Source: Flavobacteriaceae bacterium UBA2000
Lineage (GTDB): Bacteria > Bacteroidota > Bacteroidia > Flavobacteriales > Flavobacteriaceae
Length of the DNA stretch: 5,377 nucleotides
Direction: 5' to 3'
NCBI GenBank assembly: GCA_002335345.1
Contig: DDCS01000016.1
Span: forward strand, 1 to 5,377
Both the position numbers and the translations under genes were made by a program. Below, piece by piece: positions 1 through 5,377 of this stretch. The notes beneath the pieces were generated by a model. That model made no database searches. It saw only the letters and a list, made by a program, of their open reading frames with translations, and was not told the DNA's origin. Every line of letters starts with the position of its first letter. The stretch's first letter is position 1.

Positions 1-1983
1 GTTCAGGCCAATAATTTTGCCCCGATTTTGGCCGTCTTCGACATAGAAAACGATGATACAAATCTATATTTAATTGATGTATCCGAATATTTCTCAGAAG
101 ATTCTCCTGGATTTAATATTATCAATGAATCCAATAAAAAAGAATATAAAATTGGCAGTTTGGATAAATCAAGGTCGTTTATTGATCAGTGCCGAAGCTT
201 TCCTCAGAACGTGGAGATACGTCATACATTGACCTTTAAAGTAGGCGAACCCCCACGAGGAAATAGAACAGGAACGTTTAGTTTTCAGGTGAATCACTCC
301 CTTGTCTTATTGCCCAAAGAGCCGATGCAAATGCGGCTGGCCGATCATCGGGTGGGGTGGTTTACATTGAAGAAAATCGATTATTCTTCCCAGGCCTTAA
401 AGTCGGATGATTTTCAGGTGGCTGTGCGTTGGCGATTGGAACCGAAAGACCTGGAGGCGTACAAGCGCGGAGCGTTGGTTGAACCAAAAAAACCCATAGT
501 CTTTTATTTAGATCCGGCAACACCGCTAAAGTGGCGCCCCTATTTTAAGCAGGGTATTGAGGATTGGCAGCAGACCTTTGAATCTGCTGGGTTTAAAAAT
601 GCGATAATCGCTAAAGATCCACCGAGCCTAGAGGAGGACCCTGACTTTAGCCCGGAGGATGTGCGTTATTCAACCGTACGTTATGTGGCCTCGACGACAC
701 GGAATGCGGTCGGGCCCAGTGTCAAGGACCCACGATCAGGAGAAATTATTGAAAGCGATGTGATCTGGTATCACAATCATTTGCGCTCCTACCGAAATAG
801 ATATCTACTCGAAACTGGCGCGGCCAATCCGAAAGCCCGTACTCTAGAAACCCCAGAAGAAGAAATCGGGGAGATGATGCGGCGTGTGATTGCACACGAG
901 GTAGGCCATGCCCTGGGATTGCCCCACAATATGAAAGCCAGTTCGGCTTACCCCGTTGATTCTTTGCGCTCAGGCGATTTTACACAAAAAATGGGTATTG
1001 CCACCACCATCATGGATTATGCCCGTTACAATTATGTCGCTCAGCCCGGAGATGAAAACATACGATTTGTCCGTCAAATTGGGCCGTATGATCACTACGC
1101 AATTGACTGGGGGTATCGCTACTTTGATGACGCTGATGTGACTCAGGTAGACCAAAAACTAAAGGCCCTGGTCGACGAAAAATCTCTTGATCCCATCTAT
1201 ATGTTTGGCGGACGCGGTAATGACCCCAATGCGCAAACAGAAAATATCGGGGATGACCCGGTCAAGGCCACAGATTACGGGCTAAAGAATTTAAAAATTG
1301 TGGCCAAAAATCTAGATCAGTGGACCACGCCTCAAGGAGCGACCTACGGCGATTTGGAGGAGCTCTATGGGGAATTGCTGAGTGTCTACTCTCGATATAT
1401 AAATCACGTTGCGGCTGTGGTCGGGGGTGTATATGAAACACGTTCAAACAAAGGCCAAACCGCAGTGCCTTATCAATCGGTGCCCCAAGCTGAGCAGATT
1501 AGAGCTTTGAAGTTTTTAAACCAAGAGCTTTGGAATAACCCAAGTTGGCTAATGCCCAAGATGCTTGTTTCAAAATTTAGCGATGATGGAGTTTTAGATC
1601 GAGTTTCCAGTATTCAAAATCGGGTATTGAAACGAATGTTATCGACCAAACGACTTAACGCGATGAATTCAATTGAGGAGACCCTTCCCAGTGGTTTATC
1701 GATTGAAAAATCCTTTGGTGTTAATGATTTGCTCGAGCAGTTAGGAAACGATTTGATGAGGCTTTCAGGGTCTTCTGCGCTTAATCGCAACTTACAATTG
1801 AACTGGATTTTACAATTACAGGAATTAAGTCAAGATAAAGACCTCTCTCCTGTTGTCGCAAGTCTCGTTGCAAGCGCTATGAGTCAAACCCGGGCTGAGG
1901 TCAAATCCAAACGCAAAAAAGGAACTAACATTGAACAAGCCCATTATCAATATGCCTTTGAATTATTGTCAAAGGATAATTAA
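1..1983 (+). CDS. Secreted zinc-dependent metalloprotease (DUF5117/DUF4953 family), 5' end missing
   Basis: This is a large zinc endopeptidase of the metzincin type, presumably exported; its substrate is unknown. The extended zinc site is HEVGHALGLPHN, with zinc ligands His290, His294 and His300 and catalytic Glu291 (numbered from the TTG codon at 28). The Met-turn IMDYARYNY follows with Met329. Residues 1 to about 140 resemble the beta-rich DUF5117 region, about 150-370 are the catalytic core, and the rest is the helical DUF4953-like C-terminus. The reading frame is open to base 1 (VQANNFAPI precedes the TTG), so TTG at 28 is not a credible start. Family members are usually about 800 residues or more with a signal peptide, so roughly 150-200 N-terminal residues probably lie outside the window. 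The C-terminus is intact and ends in TAA. Family assignment is secure; the cellular role is not known. Confidence 0.93.
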   Translation, partial: VQANNFAPILAVFDIENDDTNLYLIDVSEYFSEDSPGFNIINESNKKEYKIGSLDKSRSFIDQCRSFPQNVEIRHTLTFKVGEPPRGNRTGTFSFQVNHSLVLLPKEPMQMRLADHRVGWFTLKKIDYSSQALKSDDFQVAVRWRLEPKDLEAYKRGALVEPKKPIVFYLDPATPLKWRPYFKQGIEDWQQTFESAGFKNAIIAKDPPSLEEDPDFSPEDVRYSTVRYVASTTRNAVGPSVKDPRSGEIIESDVIWYHNHLRSYRNRYLLETGAANPKARTLETPEEEIGEMMRRVIAHEVGHALGLPHNMKASSAYPVDSLRSGDFTQKMGIATTIMDYARYNYVAQPGDENIRFVRQIGPYDHYAIDWGYRYFDDADVTQVDQKLKALVDEKSLDPIYMFGGRGNDPNAQTENIGDDPVKATDYGLKNLKIVAKNLDQWTTPQGATYGDLEELYGELLSVYSRYINHVAAVVGGVYETRSNKGQTAVPYQSVPQAEQIRALKFLNQELWNNPSWLMPKMLVSKFSDDGVLDRVSSIQNRVLKRMLSTKRLNAMNSIEETLPSGLSIEKSFGVNDLLEQLGNDLMRLSGSSALNRNLQLNWILQLQELSQDKDLSPVVASLVASAMSQTRAEVKSKRKKGTNIEQAHYQYAFELLSKDN

Positions 1984-2075
1984 TGATTAAAGCCTATTTA
2001 AAAATTGTATTGGGTAAGTACATTTTAAAAATTTTCAAAGGTCAAACAAATACATTGATTCATGAATTCCAATAA
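1983..2075 (+). CDS. Possible 30-aa cationic peptide ORF, TAATG-coupled to the protease
   Basis: An ATG overlaps the last base of the protease TAA stop (TAATG) and opens a 30-codon frame ending in TAA at 2073-2075, twelve bases into the next gene in another frame. The peptide begins MIKAYLKIVLGKYILKIFKG. Lysines recur at residues 3, 7, 12, 16 and 19 among Ile, Leu, Val and Phe, which could form an amphipathic helix. The stop-start overlap is a classic geometry for translational coupling, and the stop overlap would couple it to the following membrane gene. However, an AT-rich spacer of this length easily carries such a frame by chance, and I recognise no homologue. It is reported as a weak candidate. 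Confidence 0.2.
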   Translation: MIKAYLKIVLGKYILKIFKGQTNTLIHEFQ

Positions 2076-2547
2076 TAAAATACTGAGCTATATCATCATT
2101 GGGATTGTCCTTATATGGGCATTGTCAGGGGTGTTAACGATGATTTATCTTGACGAGTGGTCAGACCGGGGTACTTTTGGAGACTTATTCGGGGCCATAA
2201 ATTCATTGTTCTCTGGCCTAGCTTTAGCAGGCTTGATTTACTCAATATATGGGAGTCGACAAGAGATTCAGTTACAGCGTGAAGAAATCGAACTTAACCG
2301 CAAGGAATTGATTAAAAGTCGTAAAACCCAAGAAAAATCGGAAAAGTCATTGGAAGCACAAGTGGCCCAAATGCGCATCGCCTCAAAATTAAGTGGAATC
2401 AACACATTGATAACTTATTATTCAGGGGTTATTTCAAATCCAGAAAAGCCCGAAGATATTCGCGAAAAAGCTAGAGAACAAAGACGTGCGTTGATCAAAG
2501 AAATTGATGACTTGATCGATCGATTGGGTGATGAAGAGCTTGAATAA
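2062..2547 (+). CDS. Two-helix membrane protein with cytoplasmic coiled coil, unknown function
   Basis: A 161-residue protein. A first membrane helix spans about residues 8-30. A short loop (DEWSDRGTFGDLFG) leads to a second helix at about 45-63. A charged, Glu/Gln/Arg/Lys-rich coiled coil follows at about 66-110 (QEIQLQREEIELNRKEL and on). A last helical segment (about 105-160) ends in an acidic tail. The GTFGDLFGAINSLFSGLALAG stretch followed by QR-E-L repeats recurs in small bacterial membrane proteins of unknown function. It is reminiscent of the N-terminal part of putative phage abortive-infection (putAbiC-like) proteins, but this resemblance is from memory and is not proof of a defence role. 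The ATG at 2062 sits inside a 10-bp palindrome (2058-2067) and has no clear Shine-Dalgarno sequence, as is usual in Bacteroidota. It lies 78 bases after the protease and 47 before the nitroreductase. Confidence 0.8.
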   Translation: MNSNNKILSYIIIGIVLIWALSGVLTMIYLDEWSDRGTFGDLFGAINSLFSGLALAGLIYSIYGSRQEIQLQREEIELNRKELIKSRKTQEKSEKSLEAQVAQMRIASKLSGINTLITYYSGVISNPEKPEDIREKAREQRRALIKEIDDLIDRLGDEELE

Positions 2548-2594
2548 TCCGGCAATCAAAATGAGTTCGGGTAAAACAAAATTCAAATGAGTTT

Positions 2595-3335
2595 ATGAAG
2601 GACGAAAAGACAGTCTCTGAGGCTATAGAATATCGCCGGTCCATTCGCGTTTATGACCCAGACCAGCCTTTGGACACGGAACTTGTAAAACGTTGCATTG
2701 AACAGGCAGCTCTTGCCCCAAACAGCAGCAACATGCAACTTTGGGAGTTTATCCATATTACTGATAAAGCACTGATTAAGGACATTGCACCGCTGTGTTT
2801 TAATCAAAACGCAGCACGCACGGCACAGCAGCTCGTAGTTTTTGTAACCAGAAAAGATTTATGGCGCCGCCGTGCTCTGGCAAATCTTGAAATGATTAAG
2901 GCCCTTTATCCTGAGAAACCCAAGGCACAGCAGAGTCGCAGAGAACGGGTGATCAAGACTTATTACGGCAAGCTCATCCCGAATGTTTACTTCGATTTTT
3001 TTGGGATCTACGGATGGCTCAAATATATCATGGTCTTTATCACCGGATTATTTCGCCCGATATACCGAGAAGTTCGCGCTCAAGACATGCGCGTGGTGGT
3101 GCACAAAACTTGTGGTCTTGCCGCTCAGAATTTCATGATCTCCATGGCGGCACATGGCTATGATACTTGTCCCATGGAAGGATCAGACACTTGGCGCGTA
3201 AAGCGACTTCTGGGGTTGGCGCGCGGAGCTGAAATCAATATGATTGTGAGTTGTGGTATTCGTAAATCCGAAGGGGTTTATGGAGAGCGATTCAGGGTTC
3301 CTTTTGATGAGGTTTATCGCAGAATTGGCCAATAG
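2595..3335 (+). CDS. Nitroreductase family protein (FMN-dependent oxidoreductase)
   Basis: A 246-residue flavoprotein of the nitroreductase fold, expected to bind FMN, work as a dimer in the cytoplasm and reduce an unknown substrate with NAD(P)H. The N-terminal EYRRSIRVYD motif (Arg14, Arg15, Ser16, Arg18) is the FMN-phosphate binding signature. APNSSNMQLWEF (41-52) is the second conserved block. CPMEGSDTWRVKRLLG (192-207) followed by IVSCGIRKSEGVYGERFR is the C-terminal FMN-binding and active-site block. Residues about 127-155 form a hydrophobic aromatic insertion (LIPNVYFDFFGIYGWLKYIM) that is longer than in classical NfsB-type enzymes. It probably shapes the substrate pocket or dimer lid, or makes membrane contact. 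The start at 2595 gives the usual short leader before the RRS motif; an earlier ATG at 2587 opens only three codons. It is co-directional with the PhzF-like gene 83 bases downstream, so the two may act on related small molecules, which is inference. Confidence 0.9.
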   Translation: MKDEKTVSEAIEYRRSIRVYDPDQPLDTELVKRCIEQAALAPNSSNMQLWEFIHITDKALIKDIAPLCFNQNAARTAQQLVVFVTRKDLWRRRALANLEMIKALYPEKPKAQQSRRERVIKTYYGKLIPNVYFDFFGIYGWLKYIMVFITGLFRPIYREVRAQDMRVVVHKTCGLAAQNFMISMAAHGYDTCPMEGSDTWRVKRLLGLARGAEINMIVSCGIRKSEGVYGERFRVPFDEVYRRIGQ

Positions 3336-3418
3336 TACCTCATGGCGCCGATCTAATTCAAGCGGAATCCCGATAAAAGAAAAAGTTATTGAATTTACGG
3401 GAAAAATAGGTTTCAATT

Positions 3419-4240
3419 ATGACATATTATATAATTAATGCGTTTACCCAAGGGGCACTCAAAGGTAATCCTGCCTGTGTGATACCTTTGGAGAACTGGC
3501 CTTCAGATGGTGAAATGCAGGAGATTGCCATAAAAATGGGGTTGGCGGAGACGGCTTTTTTCGTTCCCGAAAAAGATGGCTTTGCATTGAGATGGTTTAC
3601 CCCAGATCTAGAGATTGATTTGTGTGGGCACGCCACCCTCGCTACAGCCCATTGCATCAAAACCCATCTGGGTTATCGAGAACCAGTTGTTAAGTTTTAT
3701 ACAAAAAGCGGGGTATTATCTGTGCGTTTTGAGCGGAATAAGTACGTACTTGATTTTCCCTCTCGACCTGGGGTGCCGGCTGATTTGCCAGAAACTATTT
3801 CAAAAGCTTTGAGCCATCAACCCCTTGAGGTGTATAAAGCACGCGATTATCTTTTGATCTATCACCGACAAGAAAACGTTGAGGCGTTGACCATTGATCG
3901 GGCCGTATTCGATCAAATTAATTTGGGGACAGGCGGGGTAATTGTTTCTGCTCCTGGAATATCTCATGATTTTGTCTCCCGATTTTTTACGCCTCAGGCG
4001 ACGATTCTTGAAGACCCTGTTACTGGATCGGCACATTGTACTTTAACGCCTTATTGGGCTGCCCGATTAAAAAAATCAAGTTTAATGGCGAGACAGTGCT
4101 CGGCAAGAGGGGGTGAACTGGAATGTCTGGATCAGGGAGATCGTGTGTTTATTAGTGGTCACGCTGTAACGACACATGAGTCCAGCATTCAGCACAAACA
4201 GCATAAGTCGAGTTATAAGAACTCAGAAAACAAAAAATAG
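3419..4240 (+). CDS. PhzF family isomerase/epimerase (phenazine biosynthesis-like protein)
   Basis: A 273-residue member of the PhzF/YddE family, whose fold resembles diaminopimelate epimerase with two mirrored half-domains. Family members isomerise small carboxylic acids; PhzF itself acts on dihydro-3-hydroxyanthranilate. The conserved N-terminal NAFTQGALKGNPACVI is present. The expected general acid/base Glu is Glu44 in GLAETAFF. The first-half motif is FTPDLEIDLCGHATLA (60-75), and the second-half signature is LEDPVTGSAHC (197-207). No other phenazine genes are nearby, so phenazine synthesis is not implied; the real substrate is unknown. After the expected last strand (RVFISGHAVTTHESSIQ) there are about 15 extra hydrophilic residues rich in Lys, His and Ser. 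The stop TAG (4238-4240) lies in the left arm of the terminator hairpin, which suggests the tail arose by reading into the spacer. ATG at 3419 gives the standard family N-terminus. Confidence 0.92.
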   Translation: MTYYIINAFTQGALKGNPACVIPLENWPSDGEMQEIAIKMGLAETAFFVPEKDGFALRWFTPDLEIDLCGHATLATAHCIKTHLGYREPVVKFYTKSGVLSVRFERNKYVLDFPSRPGVPADLPETISKALSHQPLEVYKARDYLLIYHRQENVEALTIDRAVFDQINLGTGGVIVSAPGISHDFVSRFFTPQATILEDPVTGSAHCTLTPYWAARLKKSSLMARQCSARGGELECLDQGDRVFISGHAVTTHESSIQHKQHKSSYKNSENKK

Positions 4241-4269
4241 GTGAATTATTCATTCACCTATTTTTTGTT
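4229..4269. terminator. Bidirectional rho-independent terminator
   Basis: A perfect 18-bp inverted repeat with a 5-base loop: left arm 4229-4246, loop 4247-4251, right arm 4252-4269. The core is ATAGGTGAAT paired with ATTCACCTAT, flanked by A6 on the left and T6 on the right, so each strand carries a U-run after the stem. It lies between the convergent PhzF-like gene (+) and the four-helix membrane gene (-, ending at 4290), so it can serve both. The phzF-like stop codon is inside the left arm. Confidence 0.9.
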
Positions 4270-4289
4270 CAAGCTTTGTGCAATGAGAA

Positions 4290-4700
4290 TTATAATTCTG
4301 CATTTCGTCGTCCGTATTCCAAAAGGACTAGTGGGACTAGGTTTAGCGCCATAATAAGCAAAGGAGGATGCCCTGCTCCTTGAAATAAGTTAATCCAATC
4401 CGGCAATGTAAATCCAATCAACAGGACCAGTAAAATTAGAGCCGTAGTTCTTGCCGCCTCTATGCTCTTACTTTTGATGCCAATAAAATTGACGACAAGG
4501 ATTGCCCCAGCCATAAAGGCGAGTACAGAATTAAATAAATCCCAAATCTCTATAGCTAAGGCGTTATTAGCCATGCCCTCAAATTGCGTAAAAACTAATT
4601 CTTCCTTGATCGCGGGCATGAAAGGCATTAAAAATAGAGGTAATGCTCCAAGTATGTTGAGTATCAGGGTTACCAAAAAAATGTTTTTAAATTTTTTCAT
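4290..4700 (-). CDS. Small four-helix integral membrane protein, unknown function
   Basis: A 136-residue, strongly hydrophobic protein. Four membrane segments are visible at about residues 7-28, 50-75, 85-105 and 112-128. Short charged loops (KSKSIEAARR-like at 76-84, basic) and a basic C-terminal YGRRNAEL suggest cytoplasmic orientation of those ends. Possible family-defining positions are Asp54 within helix 2, the PDWINLFQGAGHPP segment (100-113) between helices 3 and 4, and Glu128 at the end of helix 4. The size and topology resemble small DoxX-like or DUF4345-like four-helix proteins, but I cannot assign a family. It starts 52 bases after the NTF2-like fragment on the same strand and could be its operon partner. 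No Shine-Dalgarno sequence is visible. The stop lies in a 14-bp AT-rich palindrome (4286-4299). Confidence 0.75.
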   Translation of the reverse strand: MKKFKNIFLVTLILNILGALPLFLMPFMPAIKEELVFTQFEGMANNALAIEIWDLFNSVLAFMAGAILVVNFIGIKSKSIEAARTTALILLVLLIGFTLPDWINLFQGAGHPPLLIMALNLVPLVLLEYGRRNAEL

Positions 4701-4752
4701 AATTTATTTTTTAGGTTAGAGATATGTTTAACTAAAATGCTTCTGTATTGGA

Positions 4753-5019
4753 CTATTCTTCTTCTTCGGGAGTTGCCATATTTACCACATAATCATGTGA
4801 GTCATATAAAAAACTGACGATAGCGACCTTATCACCATCCCACTTAAAGGATTCGTGTACTGGAGAATCGACGGTAACACCGGTAGCGTTACTCACCCCT
4901 TCCCATTTAAACCAAGTGTTGGTGTAAACATCCCCGTTATCCAAGTAAAAGGTTCCCGTGGCTCGATTAGATTGTGTAATGTCGCTATAAAAGGTGCGTC
5001 CTTCGAGAAATCCCGCCAT
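4753..5019 (-). CDS. SnoaL/NTF2-like protein fragment, N-terminal half missing (probable pseudogene or remnant)
   Basis: The 88-residue translation looks like the second half of a SnoaL-like (NTF2-fold) polyketide-cyclase-type domain. A strand with TGTFYLDNGDVYTNTW is followed by FKWEGVSNATGVTVDSPVHE, then FKWDGDKVAIVSFLYDS, and an acidic end (PEEEE). In full-length Bacteroidota relatives of about 140-170 residues, this beta-sheet part is preceded by a signal or lipoprotein leader and the alpha-helical first half that closes the pocket. Both are absent here. Upstream of ATG 5019 the frame stays open for only 12 more codons before the TAG that also ends the lipoprotein gene. No N-terminal half is found in the other frames upstream. 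It is therefore probably a 5'-deleted remnant, though translation of a short protein cannot be excluded. The real start is uncertain. Confidence 0.6.
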   Translation of the reverse strand: MAGFLEGRTFYSDITQSNRATGTFYLDNGDVYTNTWFKWEGVSNATGVTVDSPVHESFKWDGDKVAIVSFLYDSHDYVVNMATPEEEE

Positions 5020-5055
5020 TAATTGGGCACGCCAGATTACAATATAAATCCTGTG

Positions 5056-5262
5056 CTACTGGTCTTTGGACTTTTTGTTGATCTTCACCTGAATAACCCC
5101 TTCTAATTTGCCATTTTTTAGGGTGTCAATGATCACTTCAACATCTTTTTGAGTAAAATCTTCAGGCACGTTAACATCGACATGCATGGTTTCTGGGAAT
5201 CTTATGATCACACAAGAGGTGGCCACAGTAAGTAAAACAAAGAGTGCAAGTAATTTGTTCAT
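5056..5262 (-). CDS. Small lipoprotein (about 68 aa), unknown function
   Basis: From the ATG at 5262 the product is 68 residues, with an N-terminal signal MNKLLALFVLLTVATSC that ends in a lipobox (V-A-T-S-Cys17), so it is expected to be lipidated and anchored in the envelope. The mature part of about 52 residues (IRFPETMHVDVNVPEDFTQ and on) is mostly polar and ends in a Lys-rich tail; I recognise no family. An upstream in-frame GTG at 5319 would add 19 residues in front of the signal peptide. It is rejected because it hides the signal sequence and overlaps the likely -7 promoter element at 5319-5326. The stop is TAG. The NTF2-like fragment follows in the same frame 36 bases downstream. Confidence 0.72.
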   Translation of the reverse strand: MNKLLALFVLLTVATSCVIIRFPETMHVDVNVPEDFTQKDVEVIIDTLKNGKLEGVIQVKINKKSKDQ

Positions 5263-5307
5263 AGGACTCGAATCAGGTATTAACAAATGATTAATTAGGA
5301 CAATGTC

Positions 5308-5315
5308 TATCTTTA
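5308..5315 (+). promoter_or_regulatory. Possible -7 element for the divergent gene at 5333
   Basis: The + strand reads TATCTTTA, one base off TAnnTTTG, ending 17 bases before the ATG at 5333. It would give a very short leader. It is the mirror of the - strand element and together they form the perfect inverted repeat TATCTTT-ATCAC-AAAGATA (5308-5326). No -33 TTG is evident, so confidence is low. Confidence 0.3.
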
Positions 5316-5318
5316 TCA

Positions 5319-5326
5319 CAAAGATA
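5319..5326 (-). promoter_or_regulatory. Bacteroidota-type -7 promoter element for the lipoprotein gene
   Basis: On the - strand this reads TATCTTTG, a full match to the TAnnTTTG element used by the primary sigma factor of Bacteroidota. Transcription would start near 5313, leaving a leader of about 50 bases before ATG 5262. That supports this start over the GTG at 5319. No clear -33 TTG is seen at the usual distance upstream, so the call rests on the -7 element alone. Confidence 0.5.
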
Positions 5327-5332
5327 TGCGTT

Positions 5333-5377
5333 ATGAGATTTCTGTATTTACTATTAACATTTTTAACTTTTCAGATC
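5333..5377 (+). CDS. Start of a divergent gene with signal-peptide-like N-terminus (3' end missing)
   Basis: ATG at 5333 opens a frame of 15 codons that continues to the last base of the window: MRFLYLLLTFLTFQI. A basic residue followed by an unbroken Leu/Phe/Thr hydrophobic run is typical of an exported protein's signal peptide in Bacteroidota. It points away from the lipoprotein gene across a short divergent spacer that contains an inverted promoter-like repeat. Nothing can be said of its product beyond probable export. An alternative ATG at 5326 in another frame lacks the signal-like pattern. Confidence 0.55.
   Translation, partial: MRFLYLLLTFLTFQI

Larger units (their letters stand above)
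5308..5326. repeat. Perfect inverted repeat between divergent genes
   Basis: Two 7-base arms, TATCTTT (5308-5314) and AAAGATA (5320-5326), flank the 5-base spacer ATCAC. The repeat sits between the lipoprotein gene (-) and the gene starting at 5333 (+). It may be two interleaved divergent promoter elements, a dimeric regulator's operator, or both. Confidence 0.6.

Noticed and set aside
2005..2026. TTG and TACATTTT as a promoter for the membrane coiled-coil gene
   Set aside because: Only about 11 bases separate the elements and the -7 match is imperfect.
2531..2590. A 19-codon ORF overlapping the end of the coiled-coil membrane gene and ending just before the nitroreductase start
   Set aside because: Short, no recognisable pattern, and expected by chance in AT-rich spacer sequence.
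3389..3414. TTG plus TAGGTTTC as a promoter for the PhzF-like gene
   Set aside because: The spacing is too short, the last base of the -7 element does not match, and the start site would fall at or after the ATG.
3419..4240. Part of a phenazine biosynthesis cluster
   Set aside because: No other phz-type genes are present, and PhzF-fold proteins are common outside phenazine producers.
4286..4299. 14-bp AT-rich palindrome AGAATTATAATTCT
   Set aside because: Lies at the stop codon of the four-helix gene and has no U-run; the nearby 18-bp hairpin already explains termination.
4462..4719. An 85-codon + strand frame across the four-helix membrane gene
   Set aside because: It is the antisense shadow of a gene with a clear membrane-protein pattern, and its own translation shows no domain or signal.
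5263..5319. Longer GTG start for the small lipoprotein
   Set aside because: It would place 19 residues before a clear lipoprotein signal peptide, and the GTG overlaps the likely -7 promoter element.

Overview
The window most likely comes from the Bacteroidota, probably a Flavobacteriia-like marine or environmental bacterium. The evidence is a DUF5117/DUF4953-type zinc metalloprotease whose catalytic core has the wording usual in that phylum, a small lipoprotein with an ATSC lipobox, weak or absent Shine-Dalgarno sequences before every start, moderate GC, and a TAnnTTTG promoter element of the Bacteroidota type. The assignment is an inference from protein and promoter style; no rRNA or marker gene is present.

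Layout. Positions 1-4240 hold four genes on the + strand. They are the 3' part of a large secreted zinc metalloprotease (its 5' end lies outside the window), a small two-helix membrane protein with a coiled coil, a nitroreductase-family flavoprotein, and a PhzF-family isomerase/epimerase. Gaps between them are 78, 47 and 83 bases. No terminator is visible inside the run, so they could share a transcript, although they have no obvious common pathway. The run ends in a strong 18-bp hairpin (4229-4269). Its left arm contains the phzF-like stop codon, and it can terminate transcription from both sides.

Positions 4290-5262 hold three genes on the - strand: a small lipoprotein, an 88-codon fragment matching only the C-terminal half of a SnoaL/NTF2-like protein, and a four-helix membrane protein. 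They converge on the shared terminator. At the right edge, from 5333, a + strand gene begins with a hydrophobic signal-peptide-like N-terminus and runs out of the window. It is divergent from the lipoprotein gene. The space between them contains a perfect inverted repeat made of two opposed TATCTTT elements, probably overlapping divergent promoters or an operator.

Functionally the window reads as ordinary chromosomal envelope and metabolic genes: secreted proteolysis, flavin-dependent reduction, a small-molecule isomerase, and small membrane or lipoproteins. I see no CRISPR array, insertion sequence, integrase, tRNA or rRNA, and no convincing new multi-gene system. The points most worth a second look are the truncated NTF2-like gene and its in-frame amber relation to the lipoprotein gene, the divergent promoter palindrome, the tiny TAATG-coupled ORF after the protease, and the coiled-coil membrane protein. 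There is no gene-free stretch longer than 300 bases.
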